Notes: generated from the letters alone by a model not told the origin. Numbered from the stretch's first letter, positions 16,196 through 24,574 are shown. The stretch is 64,000 nucleotides of DNA from DAIDKA01 sp035487155 (GCA_035487155.1 DATHMK010000081.1:1-64000); one strand, 5' to 3'. Program-made: numbers and translations.

Positions 16196-17716
16196 ATGAC
16201 GACCCCGGGATGGTCAGCATCGCTCAGATGGGCGAGGGTGCTGCGTCGATATCTGGGCGCCTGCGCGATTACCGCCCTGTGTACGGCAGTGGCGTATCCG
16301 CTGTTTCTGCGCATCGATCCCACCAATATCGTAATGGTTTATCTGCTGGGCGCGACGGCCGCCGGGCTGTGGCTCGGACGCGGTCCGTCGGCAATCTGCG
16401 CCATTGCCAACACCGCAGCACTTGATTATTTCTTCATTCCGCCGCGCTTCACTTTTTACGTCGCCGAGCCGCAGTACCTGCTGACGTTGTTCGGGATGAT
16501 GATCGTCGCACTTGTCATCGCCAACCTGATGGTCAGCATCCGGAACAAGACAGATGCGGCGGCGGCACGCGAAGCGCGCACGGCAACGCTGTATGCGATG
16601 TGTCGCGATCTGGCGGCGGCTCCCGATGCCGGCACGATCGCCGCCGTCGCGGCACCGCATGTATCGGCCGTGGCCGAGGGTCCCGCCATAATCGTGCTGG
16701 CGGGCGCTGAGGGCGCCCCGCCACCGCTTGAGACCTTCGCGGACCCGGGCGTCGTTCAATGGGTGTTCGAGCACGGCGTGAGCGCCGGCCCCGGCATGCA
16801 GCACCACATCGATTCGGCCTGCCGCTACCTGCCACTGGCGGGCGGGGAGCGTATCAACGCCGTCCTGGTGGCCCGGGCGCGCGCGGCGGCAGGACCGGAT
16901 GTGGAGGCGCGCAACATGCTCGAGGCGCTGGCAGGGCAGATCGCCATGGCCCTGGAGCGGGCACGGCTCGCCGACGTGGCCGCTGAGTCGCGCGCGCAGG
17001 CCGAGCGGGCGGCATTGCGCAATACCCTGCTGGCGTCCATCTCGCACGATCTGCGCGCGCCGCTGACGGCCATCGCCGGAGCGGGTTGTCTGGTGGCCCA
17101 GCAGGGCTCGAATCTTGACGGCCAGGGGCGCAAGACACTGGGACAGCTGATCGAGGCCAAGGCGCGCGACATGGCGGGGCTGCTGGGCAACGTGCTGGAA
17201 CTCATTCGGCTCGAGTCGGCCACCGCACCCCCGCAGGCCGAATGGCAGTCCATGGAAGAACTGGTGGGAGCTGCGCTGCGCCAATCCATGCACCGCATTG
17301 ATCGCCTGCATGTGCAGTGTGAAATTCCCGACGACCTGCCCATGGTTCATGTCGACGGGCAGCTGATCCGCCAGCTGCTGTCCAATCTGCTGGAGAATGC
17401 CGCCAAATACACCCCGCCCGGCACCACCGTTCTGATCAAGGCCGTCGCCGCCTCCGACCTCATGATGCTGACCATCGAGGATGACGGGCCGGGCTTTGGC
17501 GCGACGGCGCCGGAGCGGCTGTTCGAAAAGTTCGAACGCGGCCAGAAGGAGGGCTCGGTCAGTGGAGCGGGCCTGGGCCTTGCCATCTGTCGGGCAGTCG
17601 TGCGCCTGCACCGCGGCAGCATCCACGCCACCAGCCGGGCAGGAGGTGGCGCGCGCTTCGAGATCATTCTACCGCAGGCTGCCGGTCCGGGCGTGCGCGA
17701 AGCGCGGGTAGGCTGA
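16196..17716 (+). CDS. KdpD-like sensor histidine kinase 1 (short form)
   Basis: 506 aa from ATG, or 521 aa from a GTG that lies upstream of the predicted transcript start. It corresponds to the C-terminal part of KdpD. A DUF4118-type four-helix membrane block (ACAITALCTAVAYPLF to MMIVALVIANLMVSI) contains the KdpD hallmark DYFFIPPRFTFYV. A GAF-like region follows, then the H-box LASISHDLRAPLTAIAGAG, the N-box LLSNLLENAAKYTPPG, and ATP-lid motifs EDDGPGFG and GAGLGLAI. The N-terminal Walker-type KdpD domain and the universal-stress-like domain of full KdpD (about 890 aa) are missing. It is followed with no gap by its regulator. No kdpFABC is in the window, so the signal and target may differ from potassium uptake. 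Confidence 0.87.
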   Translation: MTTPGWSASLRWARVLRRYLGACAITALCTAVAYPLFLRIDPTNIVMVYLLGATAAGLWLGRGPSAICAIANTAALDYFFIPPRFTFYVAEPQYLLTLFGMMIVALVIANLMVSIRNKTDAAAAREARTATLYAMCRDLAAAPDAGTIAAVAAPHVSAVAEGPAIIVLAGAEGAPPPLETFADPGVVQWVFEHGVSAGPGMQHHIDSACRYLPLAGGERINAVLVARARAAAGPDVEARNMLEALAGQIAMALERARLADVAAESRAQAERAALRNTLLASISHDLRAPLTAIAGAGCLVAQQGSNLDGQGRKTLGQLIEAKARDMAGLLGNVLELIRLESATAPPQAEWQSMEELVGAALRQSMHRIDRLHVQCEIPDDLPMVHVDGQLIRQLLSNLLENAAKYTPPGTTVLIKAVAASDLMMLTIEDDGPGFGATAPERLFEKFERGQKEGSVSGAGLGLAICRAVVRLHRGSIHATSRAGGGARFEIILPQAAGPGVREARVG

Positions 17717-18430
17717 ATGACCGACGCCATGCACCGCATCCTCCTGGTCGAGGATGATGTCGCGATCTGTCAGGTCCTGGAGGCCCTCTTTGAAGGCTAT
17801 GGGTTCCGCACCATCGCGGTGGGAACCTGCCGCCAGGCCATCACCTATGCTCAGCACCATCGGCCGGATGTCTGCATCGTGGACCTCGGGCTGCCGGACA
17901 TGGATGGATTGCGATTCATCGAGCAGGTCAGAACCTGGTCGGCCATGCCCATCATCGTGCTCACCGCCCGCACCCAGGAGCCACAGCGTCTGGCGGCCTT
18001 CGAGGCCGGCGCGGATGACTACATCATCAAGCCCTTCAGCGGTCTGGAGCTCATCGCCCGCGTGCGGGCCATCACCCGTCGCCTGATGCGCCGTGATCAG
18101 CCCGAAGCGCTGCTGCGGCTAGGGGACGTCGAGATCAACCTGGAAAAACGCGTCACCGTGGGTCCTGGCGGCAAGGTGCTCAAGCTCACTCCGCTCGAGC
18201 ATCGCATCCTGGAATGCCTGGCGCAGCACCTGGGTGGCCTGGTCACACATGAGCAGATCATGAACGCGGTATGGGGGCCGCATCAGGCGGACGTGCGCTC
18301 GCTGCGGGTGTATGTGGCAAGTCTGCGTCGCAAGCTGGAACGCGATCCGGCGCAACCCCAGTACATCCTCACCGAAGTCGGGGTCGGGTACCGGCTGGTA
18401 CCCGACCCCGAGGATGAGGCGCTGTCTTAG
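17717..18430 (+). CDS. KdpE-like OmpR-family response regulator 1
   Basis: 237 aa. The receiver domain has the acidic pair VEDD, the phosphoacceptor Asp in CIVDLGLPDMDG near residue 57, a Thr in VLTART and the Lys in IIKPFSG. A winged-helix DNA-binding domain follows with LTPLEHRILECLAQHLGGLV and RSLRVYVASLRRKLE, ending in ILTEVGVGYRLV. It is KdpE-like throughout. The ATG begins right after the kinase stop. Its 3' end overlaps the convergent porin gene by four bases. OmpR-family regulators bind tandem half-sites about 11 bp apart, which fits the repeated motif found in this region (inference). Confidence 0.9.
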   Translation: MTDAMHRILLVEDDVAICQVLEALFEGYGFRTIAVGTCRQAITYAQHHRPDVCIVDLGLPDMDGLRFIEQVRTWSAMPIIVLTARTQEPQRLAAFEAGADDYIIKPFSGLELIARVRAITRRLMRRDQPEALLRLGDVEINLEKRVTVGPGGKVLKLTPLEHRILECLAQHLGGLVTHEQIMNAVWGPHQADVRSLRVYVASLRRKLERDPAQPQYILTEVGVGYRLVPDPEDEALS

Positions 18431-20472
18431 AACTTGACCATGATGCCGGCGCCGAAGATGGTCTCGCTGGTGCGCAGGTCCGGGTACCACACGCCGCCCT
18501 CTCCGCTGCAGTTGTCCGCCGGATTCAGGATGCTGCCATTGTTGCAGACCATCTGCGAGGGCGCTCCCGTGTTGCCATCCGGCGGGGTCACGCCACCGGC
18601 ACCGCTCCAGTACGGAACGTTGGAATGACGGTAGGTGACTTCGGTCCACCAGGTGATCCAGTCCTTGGGCATGTACTGCAGGTTCAGCTGCATGTCCCAC
18701 TGATACAGCGGCTGACCCGGATTCTCGGTGAAGTAAGGCGACCCGCTGGCCGCACCGGCTCCATTGATAGGCTGCAGCAGGGTCAGATAGCGTCCCGGGT
18801 TGTTCATGGCACCGCCACCCACGGTCAGCGCCATGATGTTGTGATCGAACCAGAACCGATCGTAGAGCATGGCGCCGAGGAAGTTCGCCTTGTTCTGGCC
18901 CCCGGTGCAGGTCACGCCGCCGCCGTATTCACAACCGATATCCGCGGTGAACGACAGCGCCATCCGCGATATGCCGTAGAAGTCCTTGCCGCCCTGGCCG
19001 GCCTCGAAATAGCGCCAGACAATGCTGTCATCCTCGTGTATGCGATGCACGTGGTTGTAACTGATGGGCGGGGCCAGCGGATTGGGAAGGCCGATTGCCA
19101 CATCGCCGCCGCCGTTATTGGGTACGCCGCTGCCGCTGTTGAGGTTGTCCTCGCCGAGAAAGTAGCTGTTGAACACCAGCTTGACGTTGTCTGACTCCCA
19201 CAGTATCTGTCCGCCGAAGCCCGGATCGTGATTGAACTTCGCGTCGGCCTGCCAGCCGTTGATCAACCATGGTTCAATCTTCAGGTTCTGAGTCGGCCAG
19301 AACTGGATGCGCAAACCGTTGAAGAACCATGGCGTGTTGGAGGACACGAACGAGGGCTGATAGGTCCAGTTGTCGAAATTGTAGTAGCTGAAGAGCCCGA
19401 TGTAGGAAACGAAGATACCGGCGTCGACATTGAGCCCATGTCCCACATTGTCCCAGTGATAGCCGGCATTCGCCTCGGACAGATAGCGATAGGCGTCGGC
19501 CAGATCCCACTGGCCGATATTGGTATTGCTGGCATCGTTGCGAATGGTCGCGGTGGAGAACAGACCCATCATGGACAGAAAGCGGGCCTGCACCCCATCC
19601 CAATGGAAGTTGCCGCCGAAGCTCACCTGCTCGATCTGGAACTCGTCGGAGCGGAACTCCTCCGTGGAGCCGACGATCGTATCGTCATGCGGACCATTGT
19701 CATCGTGCAGGTAATTCACATCGAACCGGATCTCCGGGGTGAAGAACTTGGTGTCGAATATGGGTGTCGTCTCGCGCGTGTTGCCGTTCACCCACCCCGC
19801 ATCGGAAATATTGGCAAGCGGAGTATGGGTATCGTTTGTCGACGGCGGATCCGGTGTGGTCAGCGCCAAAGGAACGCTGGGCGCGGGCGCGGCCGGCGGT
19901 GCTGGCGCGGGTGCGGGCGCCGCCGCGGCAGCGCCGGAACCCCCGCCGGTATTGTCAGCGGTTGTAAGCGTGTGAACCGTCCTGGCGTCCGGCAGGGTGA
20001 AGTAGCCCACGGCACGCGTCAGCGTGGCGAGAAAGCCATCGGGGGCCGCCGCGGCCGGTGCTGTCAGGGTGACATCGTAGCGCGTGGCGGCACCCGGCTT
20101 GATCGTCAGTGACCCCGCGCTGGCATCCTTGGTGCCCGTGGTGCGAACCGACAGCTTCCAATTGCCTGCAGTAAGGTCCGAGAACGAATAGGTGCCATCC
20201 GTCCCCGAAATCGTTGCGCGGATGCTGCTGCCATTGTCGCGGGTGGCGGTGATCGTCGCATGGCTGACGGGCGCCTTCTTGCCGTCCGTCAGCACGCCGA
20301 CGATTGCGCCAAAAGAGGCGCTCTCACTTTCGACAACTGTGGCCGGATCTACGGCGCTCGCGACCAATGGCGCGAGGCCGAGGGCGAGCACGATGATGGA
20401 AGAGGTTCGTGTGCAGCGCCTGATGCGCGGCGTCATCAAGCGCGATTTTGTTTGGCATTCCCTGAAAGTCAT
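18427..20472 (-). CDS. Outer-membrane beta-barrel protein with N-terminal CnaB-like domain
   Basis: 681 aa. A long signal peptide contains RTSSIIVLALGLAPLVASA. A carboxypeptidase-regulatory/CnaB-like beta-sandwich follows (GAIVGVLTDGKKAPVSHATITA, then GTYSFSDLTAGNWKLSV). Next comes a Pro/Ala-rich linker (APAPAPAPPAAPAPS). The rest, about 400 residues, is rich in aromatic, amphipathic strands and ends in GAGIMVKF with a C-terminal Phe, as in outer-membrane barrels. It resembles the BBP2/OmpL-like porin family. The start was chosen for a GGGGAG Shine-Dalgarno nine bases ahead; a methionine 12 codons later lacks one. It lies between two KdpDE-like systems and may be regulated by them. The substrate is unknown. 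Confidence 0.8.
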   Translation of the reverse strand: MTFRECQTKSRLMTPRIRRCTRTSSIIVLALGLAPLVASAVDPATVVESESASFGAIVGVLTDGKKAPVSHATITATRDNGSSIRATISGTDGTYSFSDLTAGNWKLSVRTTGTKDASAGSLTIKPGAATRYDVTLTAPAAAAPDGFLATLTRAVGYFTLPDARTVHTLTTADNTGGGSGAAAAAPAPAPAPPAAPAPSVPLALTTPDPPSTNDTHTPLANISDAGWVNGNTRETTPIFDTKFFTPEIRFDVNYLHDDNGPHDDTIVGSTEEFRSDEFQIEQVSFGGNFHWDGVQARFLSMMGLFSTATIRNDASNTNIGQWDLADAYRYLSEANAGYHWDNVGHGLNVDAGIFVSYIGLFSYYNFDNWTYQPSFVSSNTPWFFNGLRIQFWPTQNLKIEPWLINGWQADAKFNHDPGFGGQILWESDNVKLVFNSYFLGEDNLNSGSGVPNNGGGDVAIGLPNPLAPPISYNHVHRIHEDDSIVWRYFEAGQGGKDFYGISRMALSFTADIGCEYGGGVTCTGGQNKANFLGAMLYDRFWFDHNIMALTVGGGAMNNPGRYLTLLQPINGAGAASGSPYFTENPGQPLYQWDMQLNLQYMPKDWITWWTEVTYRHSNVPYWSGAGGVTPPDGNTGAPSQMVCNNGSILNPADNCSGEGGVWYPDLRTSETIFGAGIMVKF

Positions 20473-20847
20473 TCTCAGACACTCCCCGTGTGGCGGATTT
20501 GAGTCACTCACGGCAAAGCATCGTAAGGGCGTAAAAAAATTCGTATATACACAAACCCGTTAATAAAAATTTTTGCATCACTGATTCGCGGCGCAGAATG
20601 CGTGCCGATTGCGGCTCCGTATTAGAGATGCATTAAGAAATGATCCGCGTCGCGCACCGTCAGTCCGGTTCGAAAACGGCGCTGCACTATGGCTGCTCAG
20701 AAAATCGTGCGGACAGTCCACGATGGTGCGCGCTCGTTGTTGGCGGATCGCAACGCGGCTGCGCGTTTTTTTAACGCCTTCTTGACGCGCCCTGCACTAG
20801 TCTCAGAAGGTGGGTAGCGACTTGGCTGAAGACCAAGAGAGAAATGA
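20473..20847. other. 375-bp intergenic region between porin and kinase 2 genes
   Basis: This is the only gene-free stretch over 300 bases. The porin-proximal part is strikingly AT-rich. On the minus strand it reads TTTTTATTAACGGG, then a TATATA stretch, then TTTTTTTACGCCC with a nearby TTACG. These resemble the half-sites of the shared motif, but their spacing is not the regular 11 bp. The kinase-proximal part holds the shared-type promoter listed separately. No small ORF with a convincing start was seen. Confidence 0.6.
20768..20803 (+). promoter_or_regulatory. Shared-type activator promoter of KdpD-like kinase 2
   Basis: Half-sites TTTTTAACGCC and TTCTTGACGCG are adjacent and identical at 8 of 11 positions. 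Eight bases later comes the -10 box TAGTCT. No -35 hexamer is present at the right distance, as expected for an activator-dependent promoter. The transcript would start about 40 bases before the kinase ATG. Confidence 0.58.
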
Positions 20848-22887
20848 ATGCGTGAGGCAATGGCCGAGACCGGAGATTCCATGTCCGCAGCGGCCGGCGA
20901 GGGGGACTGGCCACGCAGTGAATCCCAATCCGCAGATGCCAGCGGGCGACTGGTGGTCGCCATCGCTCCCGATGAGGAATATGTCTACGCCGAGCAGATC
21001 CTGCGCGCCGGCCGGCGCTTTGCCACTGCACTGGGTGTGCATTGGACCGTAGTCGGTGTCGAAACGCCGGTTAAGTTCAGCGCTGTCGGCCGGGATTCGC
21101 GACTGGAGTTGTTTCGCCTGGCCGAATCCCTCGGTGCCGAAACCGTGACCCTCGAAGCGCCCGATGCCGCCGAAGCGCTGATTCAATATGTAGACCTGTG
21201 CGACGCCGGGAGCTTGCTGATCGGGGCGCCGCGACAGCGGCTGCGTTTGCGACCCGGGCACTCGACGCTGGTGTCGAAGATCATGCGCCATGGGCTGGTG
21301 GCGAATGTGATCGTGGTTCCCCGCGATTCGACCCGAAGCCCAGTCGACGAGCATGCTGACAGCGGCTACTGGTTCCGCTCGCGCCGCTGGACGGCGTATC
21401 TGGGGGCTCTGGGTTTGACCGGGCTGTGTACCGCGATCGCCTTGCCGATGCTTGATCACTTTGACCTCATCGACATGGTGATGGTGTACATGCTGGGGGC
21501 GACGCTGGCTTCGTTGCGGCTCGGACGCGGGCCGGCGGTGCTGTGCGCGATCGCCAATATCGCCGCATTCGATTACCTCTTCATTCCGCCGCGATTCAGC
21601 TTCTGGGTGTCTGACCCGCATTACGTGGTGACCTTTGTCGTGATGCTGGTGGTGGCCCTGATCATTGCCAGTCTGGTCTCAGCCGTGCGCCAGCAGACAG
21701 TGTCGGCCGTGGCGCGTGAACGCCAAACCGCAGTCCTGTACGCTCTGAGCCGCGATCTGGCGGTGACCCGCGACGCCTCGACCATGGCCGCGGTGGCGGA
21801 ACGGCATATCACCGAGGTGGCGCGCAGCCGCGTCACGGTCCTGACCTGGGATGAACGCGGTCGCCTCAGCGATCCGTTGCCCGCGCGCGATGGTCGCAGC
21901 CGGCGCGTTGATCAGAAGATCTGTCACTGGGTGATAGAGCACCGCCAACGGGCGGGTCTGGGAACGGATCATTTCGCCTTCGAGCGCGACATGTATCTGC
22001 CGCTCACCGGCAGCCAGGAACCGCACGGCGTGCTCATCGTGACGCCGGCGGACAGGCGCCGGGCGATGCTTCCCGAACAGGGCCGGCTGCTCGAGAGCCT
22101 GTCCAGCCAGCTGGCCCTGGCGCTGGAACGCGTACACCTGGTCGAGGTGGTACAGCGCGCGCGGTTGGCCGCAGAACGCGCCGTGCTGCGCAATACCCTG
22201 CTAGCTTCGATCTCCCACGATCTGCGAACGCCGCTATCCGCGATCGCTGGCGCGGGCAGCATGATGGCTCACGAGGGCTTTCCACTGGATCTGCATCGGC
22301 GCACCACCCTTGGCCGGCTGATCGAGGACAAGGCGCGTGACATGACGGAGCTGCTGTCCAATGTATTGGAGCTGATGCGCCTGGAGACAGCCGACAGCGT
22401 CGTCAAGGGTGAGTGGCAGATGCTTGATGAGCTGGTGAGCCAGTCGATACAGCAGGCGGAGAGTCGGCTGGGCTCGCGGCAGATTCAAGTCGATATACCC
22501 GCCGGTACACCTGCCCTTTATGTGGAGGGCAAGCTCATCGTCCAGATGTTGAACAACCTGATCGAGAACTGCATCAAGTACACCCCGCCCGGCACGATCA
22601 TCACCATCGCAGCGCAGACTTCCGAACAGAATGTCGTCATCAGCGTGGAGGATGACGGCCCGGGCTTTCCACTTGCGGACCCGGAGCGACTGTTCGACAA
22701 GTTCGAACGCGGACGCGTCGAGGACAACGCCGGCGGGGTGGGGCTGGGGCTGGCGATATGCCGCGCCGTGGCGCGGCTGCATGGCGGGGAGATCCGCGGC
22801 ATGCAAGGCAGTGCGGGCGGCGCCCGCATCGAGGTCAATCTGCCCCGTAAGCCGTGGCAAGCCAGAGCCGAGAGCGCGATTTCGTGA
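20848..22887 (+). CDS. KdpD-like sensor histidine kinase 2 (USP domain retained)
   Basis: 679 aa. Residues ~35-165 form a universal-stress/KdpD-USP-like alpha/beta domain (RLVVAIAPDEEYVYAEQILRAG; LLIGAPRQRL). Next is the DUF4118 membrane block with the KdpD hallmark DYLFIPPRFSFWV, a GAF-like region, the H-box LASISHDLRTPLSAIAGAG, the N-box MLNNLIENCIKYTPPG, and ATP-lid motifs EDDGPGFP and GVGLGLAI. The N-terminal P-loop KdpD domain is absent. It is clearly paralogous to kinase 1 but differs by keeping the USP domain. GAGAGA precedes the ATG. The stop overlaps the GTG of its regulator. Confidence 0.88.
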   Translation: MREAMAETGDSMSAAAGEGDWPRSESQSADASGRLVVAIAPDEEYVYAEQILRAGRRFATALGVHWTVVGVETPVKFSAVGRDSRLELFRLAESLGAETVTLEAPDAAEALIQYVDLCDAGSLLIGAPRQRLRLRPGHSTLVSKIMRHGLVANVIVVPRDSTRSPVDEHADSGYWFRSRRWTAYLGALGLTGLCTAIALPMLDHFDLIDMVMVYMLGATLASLRLGRGPAVLCAIANIAAFDYLFIPPRFSFWVSDPHYVVTFVVMLVVALIIASLVSAVRQQTVSAVARERQTAVLYALSRDLAVTRDASTMAAVAERHITEVARSRVTVLTWDERGRLSDPLPARDGRSRRVDQKICHWVIEHRQRAGLGTDHFAFERDMYLPLTGSQEPHGVLIVTPADRRRAMLPEQGRLLESLSSQLALALERVHLVEVVQRARLAAERAVLRNTLLASISHDLRTPLSAIAGAGSMMAHEGFPLDLHRRTTLGRLIEDKARDMTELLSNVLELMRLETADSVVKGEWQMLDELVSQSIQQAESRLGSRQIQVDIPAGTPALYVEGKLIVQMLNNLIENCIKYTPPGTIITIAAQTSEQNVVISVEDDGPGFPLADPERLFDKFERGRVEDNAGGVGLGLAICRAVARLHGGEIRGMQGSAGGARIEVNLPRKPWQARAESAIS

Positions 22888-23603
22888 CTCTTGCGATGCA
22901 TCTGGTCCTGATCGTCGAGGACGACAAGGCCATTCAGGACGTGCTGCGGATCCTGTTCGAAAGCAGTGGCTTTCGTGTTGTCATCTCGGAAACGGCGCGC
23001 GCCGGGGAAAGAGACGCGCGACTGTACCGACCCGACGTGATCCTGGTGGATCTGGCGCTCCCGGATGGCGATGGCATCAACGTGATCCAGACCATTCGCG
23101 CCTGGTCGCCCGTGCCGATCGTGGTGCTTTCGGCGCGCACCGCGGAGGCCGAACGGGTTCGCGCCTTCGAGAAGGGCGCCGACGACTATGTTCTCAAACC
23201 CTTCAGTGCCCCTGAACTGGTGGCCAGGATCAGGGCCATCCTGCGGCGCCACGTGCGTGGCGAGCTGCCCATGGGAGTTCTGCACTTGAGCAGTGCCTCG
23301 GTGGACCTGGGCAAGCGTACGGCCCGGCGCACTGACGGCACCGAGGTGCGACTGACTCCCCTGGAACACCGCATCCTCGAAACCCTGGCCCGTCACCAGG
23401 ACCAGATTGTCACCCATTCAACCCTGCTCAAGGAGGTCTGGGGCCCGCACCGTGACGACTCCCAGGCGCTGCGCGTGTACATCGGCAGCCTGCGCCGCAA
23501 ACTGGAAGCCCATCCCGGTCGTCCCAGGCACATCATCACCGAGGCCGGCGTCGGTTACCGGCTGGTCGTTGACCCGCAGTCATTGGCCGGGGGCGGCACT
23601 TAA
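22884..23603 (+). CDS. KdpE-like OmpR-family response regulator 2
   Basis: 239 aa from a GTG in a GTGA overlap with the kinase. This start aligns its N-terminus exactly with regulator 1 (four residues, then AMH and the VEDD region). The phosphoacceptor Asp is in ILVDLALPDGDG, then VLSARTAEAERVRAFEKGADDYVLKPFS. The winged helix contains LTPLEHRILETLARHQDQIV and QALRVYIGSLRRKLE. A longer reading from 22854 overlaps the kinase by 34 bases and is less likely. The recognition-helix region (RVYxxSLRRKLE) is nearly the same in both regulators, so they may share DNA sites (inference). Confidence 0.9.
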   Translation: MTLAMHLVLIVEDDKAIQDVLRILFESSGFRVVISETARAGERDARLYRPDVILVDLALPDGDGINVIQTIRAWSPVPIVVLSARTAEAERVRAFEKGADDYVLKPFSAPELVARIRAILRRHVRGELPMGVLHLSSASVDLGKRTARRTDGTEVRLTPLEHRILETLARHQDQIVTHSTLLKEVWGPHRDDSQALRVYIGSLRRKLEAHPGRPRHIITEAGVGYRLVVDPQSLAGGGT

Positions 23604-23918
23604 GTGGCGCGACGCAACCTCGCGGCGGTATTGATCCTGGTGTTGCCGATTCTTCCGGGTCATGCCGACGCACGCTGCAGCCGCACGCTCACGGATTCCA
23701 TCATCAGAGCGGAGCGCCTGGTGGACTCACTGCGTCCGGAGAAGGGCGGACAGGCCCGGGTGTTTGCCTACGATGGCAGTGAGTATACGGCTGGGGAGGC
23801 GCTGTGGATGAAAGGCAAGCTGCGCGCGGTTCTGGCCGAATGCAACCGCGACGATGAAACCCATGCACTGCCTGAACTGACCGAAGTCCTGACTCTGGTT
23901 CGCGCGCATCATCGCTGA
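23604..23918 (+). CDS. Small secreted protein A of an unrecognised family
   Basis: 104 aa from a GTG directly after the stop of regulator 2, so it is probably part of that operon. A signal peptide (NLAAVLILVLPILPGHADA) leads to a short mature protein. Its core reads LVDSLRPEKGGQARVFAYDG, then SEYTAGEALWMKGKLRAVL. Two cysteines flank the core (ARCSR and AECNR) and could form a disulfide. The core is closely shared with the convergent gene at 23976-24308, so the two are paralogues. I do not recognise the family. Predicted helices and periplasmic location fit a binding or accessory role, but no function can be stated. Confidence 0.72.
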   Translation: MARRNLAAVLILVLPILPGHADARCSRTLTDSIIRAERLVDSLRPEKGGQARVFAYDGSEYTAGEALWMKGKLRAVLAECNRDDETHALPELTEVLTLVRAHHR

Positions 23919-23975
23919 GCGGCGCGCCGCGGAGGGGCTAGCTCCACGGCGCGACTGGTTCGGCAACCGTTGCTC

Positions 23976-24308
23976 TCAACTCGAAGCGCGCTGATGCGAG
24001 CGCAGCAGATCCTGGATTGCAGCCAGCGTGGCCGATGCTTCGGCCTGGCTCTCCGATGTGGACTGGCTGCAGAGCCGCTCGACCTTGCGCAATTGTCCCT
24101 GCATCCACAGGGCCTGGCCGGCCGTGAATTCGGAACCATCGCTGGCGAAGACGCGGGCCTGTCCGCTCTTCTCCGGGCGAAGGTTGTCGACAATCTGCGA
24201 GCACTGTCGGACTTGCTGCATGAAGATGGGATCACAGCCGGATGCCGCAAATGCAGGTCCGACACTTGCGACAGCCGCTACTGCGAGTATGGCGATTCTG
24301 GACAACAT
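23976..24308 (-). CDS. Small secreted protein B, paralogue of protein A
   Basis: 110 aa. GGAG seven bases before the ATG of MLSRIAIL decides the start; the ATG four codons earlier has none. A signal peptide (IAILAVAAVASVGPAFA) precedes mature ASGCDP. The core IVDNLRPEKSGQARVFASDG, then SEFTAGQALWMQGQLRKVE, matches protein A almost residue for residue. The flanking cysteines (SGCDP, RLCSQ) are conserved, plus one extra Cys (VRQCSQ). It is on the opposite strand, tail to tail with protein A and 57 bases apart, so the pair looks like an inverted duplication. It lies between the TCS 2 operon and the RND operon. Function unknown. Confidence 0.75.
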   Translation of the reverse strand: MLSRIAILAVAAVASVGPAFAASGCDPIFMQQVRQCSQIVDNLRPEKSGQARVFASDGSEFTAGQALWMQGQLRKVERLCSQSTSESQAEASATLAAIQDLLRSHQRASS

Positions 24309-24406
24309 GATTTTCTCCATAGGAATCTGATCTCACGGTGTTCGTCGTTCGACGACGTGGCGCTAGCCTCTGCTTCAGCGCTTTTGCCGCCAAGACCGAT
24401 TTCCGT

Positions 24407-24440
24407 AAAAAAAAGCCGCGCATGCGCCGCGCGGGTTTTT
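24407..24440. terminator. Bidirectional rho-independent terminator
   Basis: Stem CCGCGC/GCGCGG with a 7-base loop is flanked by eight A on the left and GTTTTT on the right. It therefore makes a hairpin plus U-run on both strands, strongest on the minus strand. It lies between small protein B and the RND operon and would insulate the divergent units. Confidence 0.75.
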
Positions 24441-24465
24441 CTGAATGGTTTCTTAATGCTTTCTG

Positions 24466-24513
24466 CATTTCAGGCAGCCGACATTTCAGGCAGCCGACAT
24501 TTCCGGAAGCAGA
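24466..24513. repeat. Three tandem 16-bp repeats
   Basis: CATTTCAGGCAGCCGA occurs twice without gap, followed by a diverged third copy CATTTCCGGAAGCAGA and a fragment starting CAT. The array lies between the terminator and the RND promoter, ending 26 bases before the first activator half-site. It could hold binding sites for a second regulator. Confidence 0.85.
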
Positions 24514-24539
24514 CATCTGTCGCATTGATCGCGGCCTTT

Positions 24540-24574
24540 TTATAACGGACTTCTTACGTGGATTTCGTTAGCGT
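24540..24574 (+). promoter_or_regulatory. Shared-type activator promoter of the RND operon
   Basis: Half-sites TTATAACGGAC and TTCTTACGTGG are adjacent. Seven bases later comes the -10 box TAGCGT, and no -35 is seen. The predicted start lies about 25 bases before the adaptor ATG. The layout is the same as at the other three promoters of this region. Confidence 0.55.

Noticed and set aside
20521..20580. A fifth copy of the shared promoter motif on the minus strand before the porin gene
   Set aside because: T-rich ACG elements are present, but their spacing is about 8 bp and no TAnnnT box lies at the expected distance, so it is not listed as a site of the same class.
22854..22883. The upstream GTG as start of response regulator 2
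   Set aside because: It would give a 34-base overlap with the kinase and an N-terminus not matching the paralogous regulator; the GTG in the GTGA overlap fits both.
16034..24308. A kdpFABC potassium ATPase expected beside KdpDE-like genes
   Set aside because: No P-type ATPase, KdpA or KdpC motif is found on either strand in or near this region.
24466..24513. The tandem 16-bp repeats as a CRISPR array
   Set aside because: Units are only 16 bp, adjacent without spacers, and no cas gene is near.
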